Positions 11,725-22,375 of a stretch of 64,000 nucleotides of DNA are shown one piece after another. How positions within the stretch are numbered: the first letter of the stretch is position 1; every line of letters starts with the position of its first letter. The translations under genes and the position numbers were made by a program. Below the pieces are notes generated by a model, which saw nothing but the letters and a program-made list of their open reading frames with translations, was not told the origin of the DNA and searched no databases. Location of the stretch: positions 74,940,385 through 75,004,384 of the forward strand of contig CM044315.1 of NCBI GenBank assembly GCA_024291935.2. The letters run 5' to 3'. Source of the DNA: Okapia johnstoni. Lineage: Eukaryota; Chordata; Mammalia; Artiodactyla; Giraffidae.

Positions 11725-12334
11725 GTATGGTTCAGTCACCCAGTCATGTCCGACTCTTCACCACCCCATAGACTGCAGCATGCCAGGCCTTCCTGTCCCT
11801 CACCATCTCCCAGAGTTTGCCCAAGTTCATGTTCATTGCACTGGTGATGCCATCCAGCCATCTCATCCTCTGATGCTCTCTTTTCCTTCTGCCCTTGATC
11901 TTTCCCAGCATCAGGGACTTTTTCAATGAGTTATCTGTTCACACAAGATGACCAAAATACTGGAGCTTCAGCTTTAGCATCAGTCCTTCCAGTGAATATT
12001 CAGGGTTGATCTCTCTTAAGATTGACTGGTTTGATTTTTGAGCTGTCCAAGGGACTCTCAGGAGACTTCTCCAGCACCACAGTTAAAAGGCATGAATTAT
12101 TTAGCATTCTTCCTTCTTTACGGTCCAGCTCTCACAACCATATGTGACCACTGGGAAGACCATAGTCTTGACTATATGGACCTTTGTCGGCAGAATAATG
12201 TCTCTGCTTTTCAGCACACTGTCTAGGTTTGCCATTGCTTTCTTGCCAAGAAACAATTGTCTTCTGATTTCATGGCTGCAATCACAATCCGCAGTGATTT
12301 TGGTGCCCAAGAAGAGGAATTTGGCCAGTACTTA
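11725..12334 (-). mobile_element. BovB LINE 3' part, antisense
   Basis: Reads from the BovB 3' end ('gttcagtcacccagtcatgt') back to the post-RT region. It is flanked by the 10-bp duplication CAGTGGAATA at 11715-11724 and 12335-12344, which is L1 sequence, proving insertion into the twin-primed L1. Short open pieces (e.g. 12310-12101 on the minus strand) are fragments of the BovB C-terminus with frameshifts. Confidence 0.92.
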
Positions 12335-12987
12335 CAGTGGAATATTACTCAGCCATAAAAAAGAATAAAACATGCCATTTGCAGCAACGTGGATAGACCT
12401 AGAGATTTATCATATTAACTGAAGTAAGTCAGAAAAGGAAAAATATCATATGACATTACTTAAATGTGAATTCTAAAAAATGATACAAATAAATTAAACC
12501 TATTTTCAAAATAGAAATAGACTCACAGATGCAGAAAACAAATTTATGGTTTCCAAAGGACATAATGGGGATGATGAGAGTGGTAAATTAGAATTTGGAG
12601 ATTAACAGATACGTATTGCTATATATCAAATACATAAACAAAAGGGTCCTACTGTGTAGCAAATGGAACCATATTCAGTATCTTGTAATAAACCTATAAT
12701 GGAACAGAATCTGAAAAAGTTATATATATTTATCTGAATCACTTTGCTGTACACCTGAAACTAACATAACATTGTAAATTAGCTATTCTTGAATTTTAAA
12801 AATTGTTTAAAAAAACAAGGGAAGAGGACAAAGAAGAAAGGAACAAAACTACAAAAACAACTGAAAATAATTAACAAAATGGAATAAATACATCCCAATC
12901 AATAATTACTTTAAATATAAATGAATTAAATGCTCAAATCCAAAGCCATAGAGTGTCAGAGTGGATACACAAGAAGATCCAAATGTA

Positions 12988-13135
12988 TGTTGAAAATGAA
13001 AGTGTTAGTCACTCAGTTGTGTCCAGCTCTTTGTGACCCCATGGACTGTAGCACTCCGGGTTCCTCTGTCCATGGGTTCTCCAGGTTGGAACACTGGGAG
13101 TGGGTTGCCATTTTCTATTCCAGGAGATCTTCCTG
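12988..13135 (-). mobile_element. Bov-A/Bov-tA SINE, partial
   Basis: Reverse Bov-A unit ('agtcactcagttgtgtccag' to 'gggttgccattttctattcc'), diverged and cut off within the head. It lies in the endonuclease part of the old L1. Confidence 0.85.
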
Positions 13136-13210
13136 AATGAGAGATATATATGCTACCTACATATATATGGAGATATATATATCTATATATATATATAGAT
13201 ATATGGACAT
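13136..13210. repeat. AT-rich simple repeat with 28-bp perfect palindrome
   Basis: TA/GATA-type repeat. Positions 13177-13204 are a perfect inverted repeat centred on TATATA, able in principle to extrude as a cruciform. Confidence 0.85.
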
Positions 13211-13956
13211 TTATGTATACCTACCTACACAAGATTCATTTCAGCTCTAAAGACATGCAGAGATTGAAAGGAGGTATGGAAAAAACTATTCCATGTGAAT
13301 AGAAATGAAAAGAAAGCTGGAGGAGAAATATTTATATCTGACAAAGTAGACTTTAAAAATAGGGAAAGACTATAACAAAGACAAAGGAAGGACATTACAG
13401 AGTGATAAAAGAATCAATTTAAGAAGATGTAAGAATTATAAATATGTATGTTCCCAACACAGAGCACATAAATGCAGAAGTCAAATATTAATAGACATAA
13501 AGGGAGAAATTGACAGTAGCACAATAATAGTAGGAAATTTTAATACCACACTTTCATCATTGGACGGATCAAACATAAAATAAATAAGAAAATCCAGGCC
13601 ATAACACATTAGAGCAAGTAGAGTTAAACAATATGTATCTATATGGAACATTCCATTCAGAAGCAACAGAATACACATTCTTTTGAAGTGCAGATGAAAA
13701 TTCTTCAGGATAGAACAAATACTCAACCACAAAACAAGTCTTAGAAAATTTAAGAGGATTGAAATCATATTCAGTATATTTTTTGCACAATTTTATGAGA
13801 CTAGAACTCAACTCTAAGAAACAACTGCAAAACAAACTGTGTGGAAGTTATACAATATTCTGTTAAGCAAGTAATGGATCACTGAAAAAATCAAACAGGA
13901 AGTAAAAGAATAACTTCAGCCAAATGAAAAGGAAAATAAAATGATCTAAAATTAAT

Positions 13957-14316
13957 TTGAAAGATGGTAATGGTAACCCTATATGTGAGACAGAATAAGA
14001 GACACAGATGCATAGAACAGTCCTGTGGACTCTGAGGGAGAAGGTGAGGGTTGGACGTTCTGGGACAATAACATTGAAACATGTATATTGTCAATATGTG
14101 AAGCAGAACACCATTCCATGTTCTATGCATGGGACGGATGCTCAGGGATGGAGCGTTGGGATGACACTGAGGGATGGGAGGGGGAGGGAGGTGGGAGGAG
14201 GGTTTGGGAGGGGGAGCACATGTGAATCCATGGCTGATTCATGTCGATGTATGGCAAAAACTACTACAATATTGTAAAAGTAATTATGGGGCCCCCAACT
14301 AAAATAAATAAAAAAA
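13957..14316 (+). mobile_element. L1_BT-type LINE 3' UTR, severely 5'-truncated
   Basis: Ruminant L1 3' UTR landmarks: 'gtgagacagaataagagaca', a G-rich tract at 14173-14215, 'gattcatgtcgatgtatggc', 'actactacaatattgtaaa', then AATAAATAAA and an A-run. Flanked by AAAATTAAT at 13948-13956 and 14317-14325 (9-bp target duplication) within the old L1. Confidence 0.9.
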
Positions 14317-14715
14317 AAAATTAATGGCCTGGCAGACACACAGATTAAAAGTAGCAAAAAAAAAGTAGTTCTAAGAAGGAGAACTAGATAAAGGTTATAT
14401 ACCAATAGAAGCTTACTGAAAGGAACAATATACCAATAGAAGCTTACTGAAAGGAAGTAGAAAAATAAGAACAAACAAAATGTAATGTTAGTAGGGGGGA
14501 AGAAATCAGAAAAGTTATAGGAGAAATAGATGAAATGGATGCTAAAAAGCAATATAAAAATCAATGAAACCATGTCTTCATGGTTCTTTGAAAAGATAAA
14601 TAAAATTGATAAACCTTTAGCCAGACATATCAAGAAAAAAAGAGAGATGGCCCAAGTCAAAAAAGTCAGAAATAAAAAAGGAGTTTCAAATGACAGTACA
14701 GATGTACAAAGGAGT

Positions 14716-15019
14716 TTGCATATCTCTTCATTTGAACCATAGTCAGAACTCCTAGTTTCACTTTTATATTTTTCAAGCTATGAGTTTTGAAGATTGATAC
14801 TTCACTCCTTTTGCCTTGATGAAAGCTGTATATACTAAGAATACTTATTTGAATAATACATATTTTAAAAATTACCAAAGAGTTTCTAGAAATTATTAGT
14901 TTCTTTTGTTGCTTATATGTTCTTTTTAAGCCTTTGATGTCTAACTGATATGTTTCATATCACATTTCTTATTTTTCTCAAAATTTCAAGTATTTAACAA
15001 GGACTTGACCCTCAATCTT
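14716..15019. other. Unassigned intron
   Basis: AT-rich DNA between the last L1 piece and a SINE. Nothing recognised. Confidence 0.6.
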
Positions 15020-15218
15020 GGGGCTTCCCTGGTAGCTTAGTTGGTAAAAAATCCACCTGCAATGCAGGAGACCTGCATTTGATTCTTTGGTTGGGAAGAT
15101 CCGCTGGAGAAGGGAATGGCTACACACTCCAGTATTCAGGCCTGGACAGTTCCATTGATTATATAGTCCATGGAGTTGCCAAGAGTGGGACACAACTGAG
15201 CAACTTTCACTTTTCACT
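15020..15218 (+). mobile_element. Bov-tA SINE
   Basis: tRNA-like head ('ggcttccctggtagcttag', 'gcaatgcaggagacctgcat') followed by a diverged Bov-A tail ending 'cacaactgagcaacttt'. The flanks TCAATCTT and TCAGTCTT suggest a decayed target duplication. Confidence 0.9.
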
Positions 15219-15891
15219 AGCCTTCAGTCTTAATTGTGTGCAATCTGTATTGGTTGATTCTTCAAATATATATCAGTCACTTGCTGTCTGACAGACCTAT
15301 CTGACATAGTTAGTTCAACTATTTAAGTAAGTAAGTAAATGAGGTTTTGAAAACAGTTTCTTTGGTTTTGAAAACAGTTTCATTATATGTGTCAGGATAA
15401 TGGTAGGAAACAAATGGCATGTTTAAATTGAGTAACATTGGATTTCATACAGTTTCATAAAGAGAATAATTACAAAGATGTGGGTAGGGTTTGGGGAAAT
15501 CAAGATGGGATTGCAGGTTCTTAGGCTGCTAACAACAAAGATTTATTACCATTTCTGGGTCTAAAAAGGAAAGGAGAGGAAGTGATTACAGGAAGCCATA
15601 CACAAGATTAGATGTAGCGGAACATCTGACAGAAGCTATCTTCAGTAGAACAACTTGTCAACAACGTGTGAGCAGGCAGAAAGCCAAGGGAATAAGTTCT
15701 CTCAGTATTTTCCTGTCCTTAATTTGGGCTGGTGCCTTCCATTAACCAAACTCAAGCTAGAGAAAAGTTATCCCATTGATGCAGTCCATAGAGGTCAGCC
15801 TCCTGAAGTACAGAGCAAGAAGGAGAAAGTAGAGAGTAGATCTGGAGACCCAGATGGAAGTATTCAGCTCACTTACTTTCATTCATCCATT
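15219..15891. other. Unassigned intron
   Basis: No gene or clear repeat. A short duplication, 'gttttgaaaacagtttc', occurs twice near 15342 and 15365. Confidence 0.55.
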
Positions 15892-15960
15892 TGTTGTTCA
15901 GTTGCTCAGTCATGTCTGAATCTTTATGACCCCATGGATTGCAGGGAACCAGGTTTCCCC
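15892..15960 (-). mobile_element. Bov-A/BovB 3'-end fragment
   Basis: About 70 bp matching the shared Bov-A/BovB tail in reverse ('gttgttcagttgctcagtca', 'gaccccatggattgcag'). Too short to assign to SINE or LINE. Confidence 0.7.
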
Positions 15961-16068
15961 TCATCAATAAATCCAGTTAATTCTACTATAAAATTATATA
16001 CCATATATTCCCCTTCTCACTCCCACTGTCACTCTAGGTTGTTATCATATCTTTCTATATGATAGAAA

Positions 16069-17392
16069 AGGTCAGTTTTCATTCCAGTTCCAATGAAAGG
16101 CAATGGATGTTCAGACTACCACACAATTGTACTCATCTCATACGCCAGCAAAGTAATGCTCAAAATTCTCCAAGTGAGGCTTCAACAGTACGTGAACCGA
16201 GAACTTCCAGATGTTCAAGTTGGATTTAGAAAAGGGAGAGGAAAGGCACCTTACCTGTGTCCTGAGAAATCTGTATGCAAGTCAAACAACAGTTAGAACT
16301 GGACGTGGAACAACGGACTGGTTCCAAACTGGGAAAGGAGTATGTCAAGGCTATATATTGTCACTCTGCTTATTTAACTTGTATGCAGAGTACATCATGT
16401 GAAATACCAGGCTGGATGAGGCACAAGCTGGAATCAAGATTTCTGGGAGAAATATCAATAACCTCAGATATGCAGATGACACCACCCTTATGGCAGAGAG
16501 TGAAGAAGAACTAAAGAGCCTCTTGATGAAAGTGAAAGAGGAGAGTGGAAGAAACCTAGCTTAAAACTCGACATTCAAAAAACTAAGATCATGGCATCCA
16601 GTCCCATCACTTCATGGCAAATTGATGGGAAAACAATAGAAACAGTGCCAGACTTTATTTTTGGGGGGTCCAAAATCACAGCAGATGGTGACTGCGGCCA
16701 TGAAATTAAAAGCTGCTTGCCCCTTGGAAGAAAAGCTATGACCAACTGCTGCTGCTGCTGCTAAGTCGCATCAGTCGTGTCCGACTCTGTGCAACCCCAC
16801 AGACGGCAGACCACCAGGCTCCTCTGTCCCTGGGATTCTCCAGGCAAGAATACTGGAGTGGGTTGCCATTTCCTTCTCCAATGACCAACTAGACAACATA
16901 TCAAAAAGCAGAAACATTATTTAGCCAACAATGGTCCATCTAGTCAAAGCTATGGTTTTTCCAGTAGTCATGTATGGATGTGAGAGTTGGACCATAAAGA
17001 AAGCTGAGCACTGAAGCATTGTTGCTTTTGAACTGTGGTGTTGGAGAAGACTCTTGAGAGTCCCTTGGACTGCCAGGAGATCGTAACCAGTCAATCATAA
17101 AAGAAATCAGTTCTGAGTATTCATTGGAAGGACTGATGCTGAAGCTGAAGCTCCAATCTTTTGACCACCTGATGTGAAGAACTGACTCCTTGGAAAAGAC
17201 CCTGATGCTGGGAAGGATTGAAGGCAGGAAGAGAAGGGGACAACAGAGGATGAGATGGTTGGATGGCATCACCGACTCAATGGACATGAGTTTGAGCAAG
17301 CTCTGGGAGTTGGTGATGGACGGGGAAGCCTGGCATGCTGCAGTCCATAGCGTTGCAAAGAGTCGGACATGACTGAGCGACTAAACTGAGTG
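16069..17392 (+). mobile_element. BovB LINE, 5'-truncated, internally deleted, split by a SINE
   Basis: Starts 'aggtcagttttcattccag' in the RT region and ends at the BovB 3' terminus. Perfect 12-bp target duplication ATATGATAGAAA at 16057-16068 and 17393-17404. Near 16243 about 150 bp covering motif A is missing, and a Bov-A2 interrupts 16748-16880. Motif B survives as 'KGVCQG'. Reading frames are broken several times. Confidence 0.93.
16748..16880 (-). mobile_element. Bov-A2 SINE monomer
   Basis: Reverse Bov-A2 unit with a (GCT)n tail at the left. Target duplication ATGACCAACT at 16738-16747 and 16881-16890, which is BovB sequence. Confidence 0.93.
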
Positions 17393-17404
17393 ATATGATA
17401 GAAA

Positions 17405-19780
17405 TAATCTCTCTCATTTCACATTTCCTTAAATATATTTTGTTGCTCATTAAGCTGGATTTTAGACACTGAGTCTTCTGACTTTCAATTTTCCCCCCTT
17501 TCTCGACCTCTACACAACTTACACTTTTCAGAAATAATGCAATTTTTTTTGTTGTTGTTAATTTCTAGTATGAATTTTGAAAAAAAGTTGTTTGCCAATT
17601 TTGAACACTTGAAATTCGAACTTAGGTCTTTATACCATCTTCTCATTTAGATTTCCTTTTTTTTTTAATTTGAACATTTGTCAGAACATTTTAATGGGAA
17701 TATAAAATCCTGTTTCTTAATTATCTTAGACTTGACGCCCAAATAGTAAAATAATCTTGCTAGGTCAGACTGTTCTTTGGTTGTTTTTGTTTAAAGAATT
17801 TGTATAGATTGATATGCAGCTGCAAATGTATTAGTGATTTTCTGTTGCTTACTTGTAAAGATTTTTATTGCTTGGATGAAAAATAGTATTTCAAATCCTG
17901 GTAACATATTGGTGTAAACAGAGGAGCACTTTGTATAATTCTACTTTTGAAAAACTGCCTCTTTAGAAGACAAAGATTGTGTCTGCTGCTTCTATTCACA
18001 TGTATTTCCAACAATAGATTTATTGACAACTCTTAGATAAGGTTTATTTCTCTACCCTCCTCCATTTATCATGGTATATACTTTTCTGCATGGAGAGAGA
18101 CAGATTAGGCTTCTATAAGTGCACTCACAATATGGAGGTATCCTAGGTGTAGAGTGAAGCATTTGCCCTTTTGTTACTAATTTGTAATAGGTGCAGAACT
18201 TTTTAAAAATGTGCTTTATTTGAGTGGAAGACTGCTCCATGAATACCAACATTTTATGGAGCGACCTTGAGGGACAGTCTCTGAGCTAGGAATGGACAGA
18301 TGTGGATAATCCCAGGATCTTCCAAACTATGCTTGCAACTCAGTCTTTGTCAGAACCCTTCTAGGCTGCTTATTAGGAGCTTAAGCAAAGATGGCTCTTT
18401 ATCGTTAGGCCTTCTTTCTCTTGTCTCCAATTTTCCTTCCTTCTGCTTTTTGTCCTTCCTCCCTCTTCTTCTTCACCAAAAGAAAAAATGTCTGCTAAAG
18501 GCTCTGAGCTAGGAATGGCACACTGTAACAAATTTCTTTCCTGTATCAATACTGGCAAACTCATTACACAGTAATTGTGCCCCACACTCAAGTGGACTTC
18601 CTTTGGGACCAATAGCTGTAATAAGGAGGCACTGCAAACTGGCTGATAAGTTGTTGTTCTGAAGATAGTTGTGCTCTTTAGCAGAGTGTTTGACCTTTTT
18701 TAAAAATATTGCCTCAGGCCTGTCTAAGACCATCAAGGTCTGTTTCTTATCTTAAAAATCCTCTGTAAGAAAACTGTGTGGTTTAAGAAAATTTTCAAAT
18801 TGCTTAAAGTCTCTCTTTCTTTCTGTGCCTTTTAAAAAATGATAATTATAATTATGCTGGGTAATCTCACGATCAGTTTGCAAAATGGATTTTCCTTCTT
18901 CCAGTAACAAATACTGTTTATCAATATTGGATGAAACATGTTGAATATTTTATGAACATTAAATGTATAGGGCAGGATAGAGAAAAGAACTATATATATG
19001 TAGAGAAGGAACATTTTATGCAACTTGAAAATTACTTTGGGGCTAATAAAACTCTCAAGCTTTATTATTTATTCTTGCATCAAGGTAATTGTCAACTTTG
19101 ATTTGAGTGGCTATGAAAAATCCCTCCTTTAATACATTTTTTTTTCTTCCCTGTTGCTGTAAATATTTAATTGAACCACAAAATGGAGAGCTTCAGGAAA
19201 CATTTCACCTTTCGGAATATGATTTTAGGTATTAAGAAGTCAAAATATTTAAGTCTGCTTAGTAGAACCTCTGTAGTTTCAAATACTTGAAGTTTTTATA
19301 AGATAGCTGCAAGTTGTTTCAAAAGATTTGGACTACTGGTTTCTAGAATGGACTCAACCAAATTATCTATTAGCATACAAGAAGAAAGCATCATGGGTTT
19401 ACTGATATCTATGACTGAATTTCAGTCAGGTCAGCAGCTCTTGTGTTTGGTAGGTTCATGTCATATTTAGCTATGATAAAGTGTTGTTTTCCTCTTTCAT
19501 AAGAATAGTGCTGACAAAAGTATTTCAAAAGAGACTTTGAAATTGCCAATCAGCTCAAACTTCTGCCAAAATACTTTTTGAGATTCCTAGAACAATATTT
19601 TAAAATAGTCATTACTATATGGAAAGAGATATTCCTTGGATTTAATGCTTTTCTGATACAGAAATTAAACTTCAGGAATCTTCTAAATTGTGAATTGTGA
19701 TTGTCAACATATATTCTGTATATGTCTCAATCTTGTGCAAAGAAAGAATGAATGGTTATTGAATATTACCTTTTGAATGA
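17405..19780. other. Repeat-poor intron
   Basis: No coding exon or clear transposon seen in 2.4 kb. It contains a pyrimidine-rich tract (about 18408-18476) and a 17-bp direct repeat pair (18279-18295, 18502-18518), discussed in findings. Confidence 0.55.
18279..18518. repeat. 206-bp segment flanked by 17-bp perfect direct repeats
   Basis: CTCTGAGCTAGGAATGG occurs at 18279-18295 and 18502-18518. The spacing and length resemble target-site duplications of an L1-mobilised insert, but the enclosed sequence is not recognised and ends in A-rich sequence rather than a clean tail. Confidence 0.6.
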
Positions 19781-19930
19781 TCCACATATATCTCAAACTT
19801 GATGTTTCTAAAAAAAAAATATTCCTTCATAACTTGTCTTTCTGTTACAGTTAATGCATCACTAATTTTATAGTTACCAAGCTGGAACTCTAAACTAGTC
19901 CCTTACTCTCTTTGTGGTTGATACAAATTG
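19780..19930 (+). mobile_element. Possible L2 fragment
   Basis: 'tatctcaaacttgatgtttc' and 'taccaagctggaactctaaa' resemble an internal L2 block that also occurs near 51830. Low identity. Confidence 0.35.
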
Positions 19931-20219
19931 ATGTGCCTGGCTGAATGATACATATTTACCCTTTCGCCTGCTCATAACAGATTACATTTCTTTGACTAAA
20001 AGCGTCAGCAGATAACTAGGATACTAATTATATTATCCTGGCCACTAGATTGGCTTGTGGCTTGGGCATGTGTTCCAAGTTTGGATCAATCAGACGTAAC
20101 CTTCCTGAAGACTCTCTTTTGTTTGTAATTATTGTAAATGGGTAGAGAGGCACTTTTTTTGCTTTTAGGATTATAAAGTAGGAAGAATGCGATTTCACAT
20201 TTAATTCTTTAGGTGATAG

Positions 20220-20438
20220 CCTGCTAAGTCGCTTCAGTCGTGTCTGACTCTTTGTGATCCAATGGACTGTAGCCTGCCAGGCTCCTCTGTCCATGGGGAT
20301 TCTCCAGGCAAAAATACTGGAGTGGGTTGCTGTGCCCTACCTCCAGGGGATCTTTCTGACCCAGAGATCAAACCCGCATCTCTTATGTCTTTTGCATTGG
20401 CAGGCAGGTTCTTTACCACTAGTCCTGCCTGGAAAGCC
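20220..20438 (-). mobile_element. Bov-tA SINE
   Basis: Complete reverse copy with target duplication CTTTAGGTGATAG (20207-20219) and CTTTAGGTGGTAG (20439-20451), one mismatch. The head contains 'gagatcaaacccgcatctc'. Confidence 0.93.
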
Positions 20439-20451
20439 CTTTAGGTGGTAG

Positions 20452-21725
20452 AAAAGCTATGAAAGGCAACTCTCTGGAAATTGAAATAAAAGAGTGGGGG
20501 TCTTGGTATGTTAGATACTACAGGCATAAAGAACAATTAGGAATTTATTGCTACAAACTGAGTGAAAGATTAATTGAGAAGCTAGAGAAGGTAATATAAG
20601 AATCTTTTCAGAGTAATAATAGACAGTAATTCTGTCAGAAACCCAAGGTCACAAAGGTAAGCAGTGATAGCTCCAGAGCTGTAATGAGTCTTCTGACAGT
20701 CATTCTAATCAGTAGTCCATCCTCTTAAAAATATGTGCCAGAAAGCATTCTTAATCTCTGAAGAAGAATGACTTTGAAAATGTCATCCAACCTTCAAAAC
20801 TCCATTTTTATTCATCATTGTGTGGTGATACATAAATCATTAATTATTCATCAGGTATTCAATGTTTAATTGCTGGTTAATAGATCCTAATATATTTAAA
20901 GGAAATCATCTTTGATTTACTTGGAGAATCAATTCCTGTAGATTCAGATGAAACTATGCTTATGACTCCAGGAGTCAGACTACAGGTCTCTCCATTTCTT
21001 AATGCCACAGAAGCTGAGGCCTGAAAGCATGGATTATTCTAAGTTTTATACAGCTTGAAGTTTATATAATTTCAAAAGATTGTCTTTAAGAAAAATTGTA
21101 CAAAATTATAGAATTATATATTCAGAATAAGAAAGGAGATTGCAATGAATTACTGATGTCTTGGGAATTCAGGTCCCTTTCTGCTGAAATCTCTTTAGTC
21201 TTTTTGCCAGAAATGCTTCAAAGTAGTTCAGCATTGTTGTCTCTTCTTGCCATAACTCTCCAGAACTCTCAGCCTTTATAAAGGTCCTTTATAAAGTGAG
21301 AAACCTTGAAGCCTCAGCTTCACTTGCTTCTCAGTAAATCCACCTCTGGTTGGAATGTATCTTTGATTTTATAGTTCAAACCTGCCAAATCATCATCCAT
21401 TCCATTTTCAAATTCTGTCTTGATGATGAGCTCATATCTAAAACGAGTTCACTTTTCCTTGATAAAAGGAAATTTCATATTGCTATTTTTCATACATGTT
21501 AATATTTTCCCCTTCTTTCCCATAAAAATTAATCAAGCATTTAAATAAAATTATCAAGTGGGGAAGATGATCTTATCATTTAACAAATACCTATAGATTC
21601 TATACACTCCTTCCTCTCACTGCTTTATGTGAGTCGTCATGAATTCTTGTTTGACTCATTGCAACGTATTCCTATATATTATGACACTTGTATATTGAAC
21701 TTTATGAAAATCTCTCATTCTATCT
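20452..21725. other. Intron with a possible MIR remnant
   Basis: 20630-20730 ('caaggtcacaaaggtaagca', 'gagctgtaatgagtcttctg') resembles antisense MIR. The rest is unassigned. Confidence 0.45.
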
Positions 21726-21729
21726 TTAA

Positions 21730-22145
21730 GCTACCCCTGGATGAATCTTTTTAGAATGAAATTTGAATGTGCTCCTCTTTTGTTTAAAATTCTCCAGTAA
21801 CTCCTCATTTCTTACCTTAATCTGTCTCTTCAGCCTCATATCCTGGCACTCTTACGTTATTGAACCCTGACCATATGGCAGTTCCCTGGCCTAGTTTTCC
21901 TGTCTCATTGTTCTGTGCTCTTTCACATGCTTTTTTTTTTTTTTTCCATCTACCATTTGACATCTGGAAGACTCTTGCTCTTCCTTCAGTATAACTGATA
22001 TGTCATTTCTGTTGATCTTTTGCCAATCCTGCAACCCCGAGTAGGGTTAGTCTTTGACTTCTTGTCCTTATAACACTTTTTGTATATCTCAAATATGATT
22101 TTTGCCCTATTTTATTATAACTACTTATGTGTTACTTCTCCTTAA
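21730..22145 (+). mobile_element. L2 LINE 3' region
   Basis: Order of landmarks follows L2: 'attctccagtaactcctcat', 'gctctttcacatgc', 'catctggaagactcttgctc' and 'cttataacactttttgtata'. Interrupted by a run of 16 T. Diverged. Confidence 0.6.
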
Positions 22146-22149
22146 CTGA

Positions 22150-22375
22150 TTGATAGCCTCTTTTATTCAACAAGTCTATGTACCAGGAACTGTTCTCACT
22201 CCTCTGCATGTATCACTCATTTAATCCTTACAGTAACTTTATGAATTTACAATTGAAATATTTGAGGCACAGTATCTAGTCTAAGGTCACACAGATAATA
22301 GGGGATAGAGCTGTATTGTGAACCCAGGCAGTTTTATTCTAGATTCTTTGCTTTTAATCACTATTCTATACTAAC
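22150..22375 (-). mobile_element. MIR SINE, antisense
   Basis: Nearly full reversed MIR: 'tgtaccaggaactgttctca', 'catttaatccttacagtaac', 'gaggcacagtatctagtct', 'aaggtcacacagataat', 'gtgaacccaggcag' and 'aatcactattctatac'. Confidence 0.8.

Larger units (their letters stand above)
10322..12817 (+). mobile_element. L1 LINE with 5' inversion (twin priming), carrying later insertions
   Basis: 10322-10987 is L1 ORF2 sequence in antisense. From about 10988 the L1 reads in sense from 'cagatgaccaacaggcacatg' through the ORF2 end, 'tggaatattactcagccat' and the 3' UTR to an A-rich tail near 12817. Both arms begin at the same ORF2 point (revcomp of 10325-10346 matches 10988-11010), the expected signature of twin priming. 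Flanks CAAAGGAAG (10313-10321) and CAAGGGAAG (about 12816) look like a one-mismatch target duplication in the old L1. A Bov-tA, a microsatellite and a BovB entered later. Confidence 0.8.
3700..14715 (+). mobile_element. Old L1 LINE (5' region, ORF1, inter-ORF region, start of ORF2) fragmented by nested insertions
   Basis: Collinear L1 pieces lie at about 3700-3920 and 5099-5690 (GC-richer, CACC/CAGC-rich 5' region), 5690-6073, 6406-6761 and 7124-7304 (ORF1), 8581-8939 and 10215-10321 (end of ORF1 and inter-ORF), 12818-12987 and 13136-13947 (endonuclease part of ORF2), and 14326-14715 (further ORF2). Order and orientation are those of one L1, about 3.6 kb in total. All frames are broken. No 3' UTR follows 14715, so the 3' part was deleted or rearranged. 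The gaps are filled by later insertions, several flanked by target-site duplications made of L1 sequence. Confidence 0.75.

Noticed and set aside
14142..14660. 172-codon minus-strand open frame rich in F, L and I
   Set aside because: It spans the junction of an L1_BT 3' UTR and old L1 ORF2 read in antisense; the hydrophobic composition comes from A-rich sense strands.
18373..18612. 79-codon minus frame with an acidic/basic run (EEEEGG..KSRRKENW)
   Set aside because: It is the purine-rich complement of a pyrimidine tract; no homology or splice signals.
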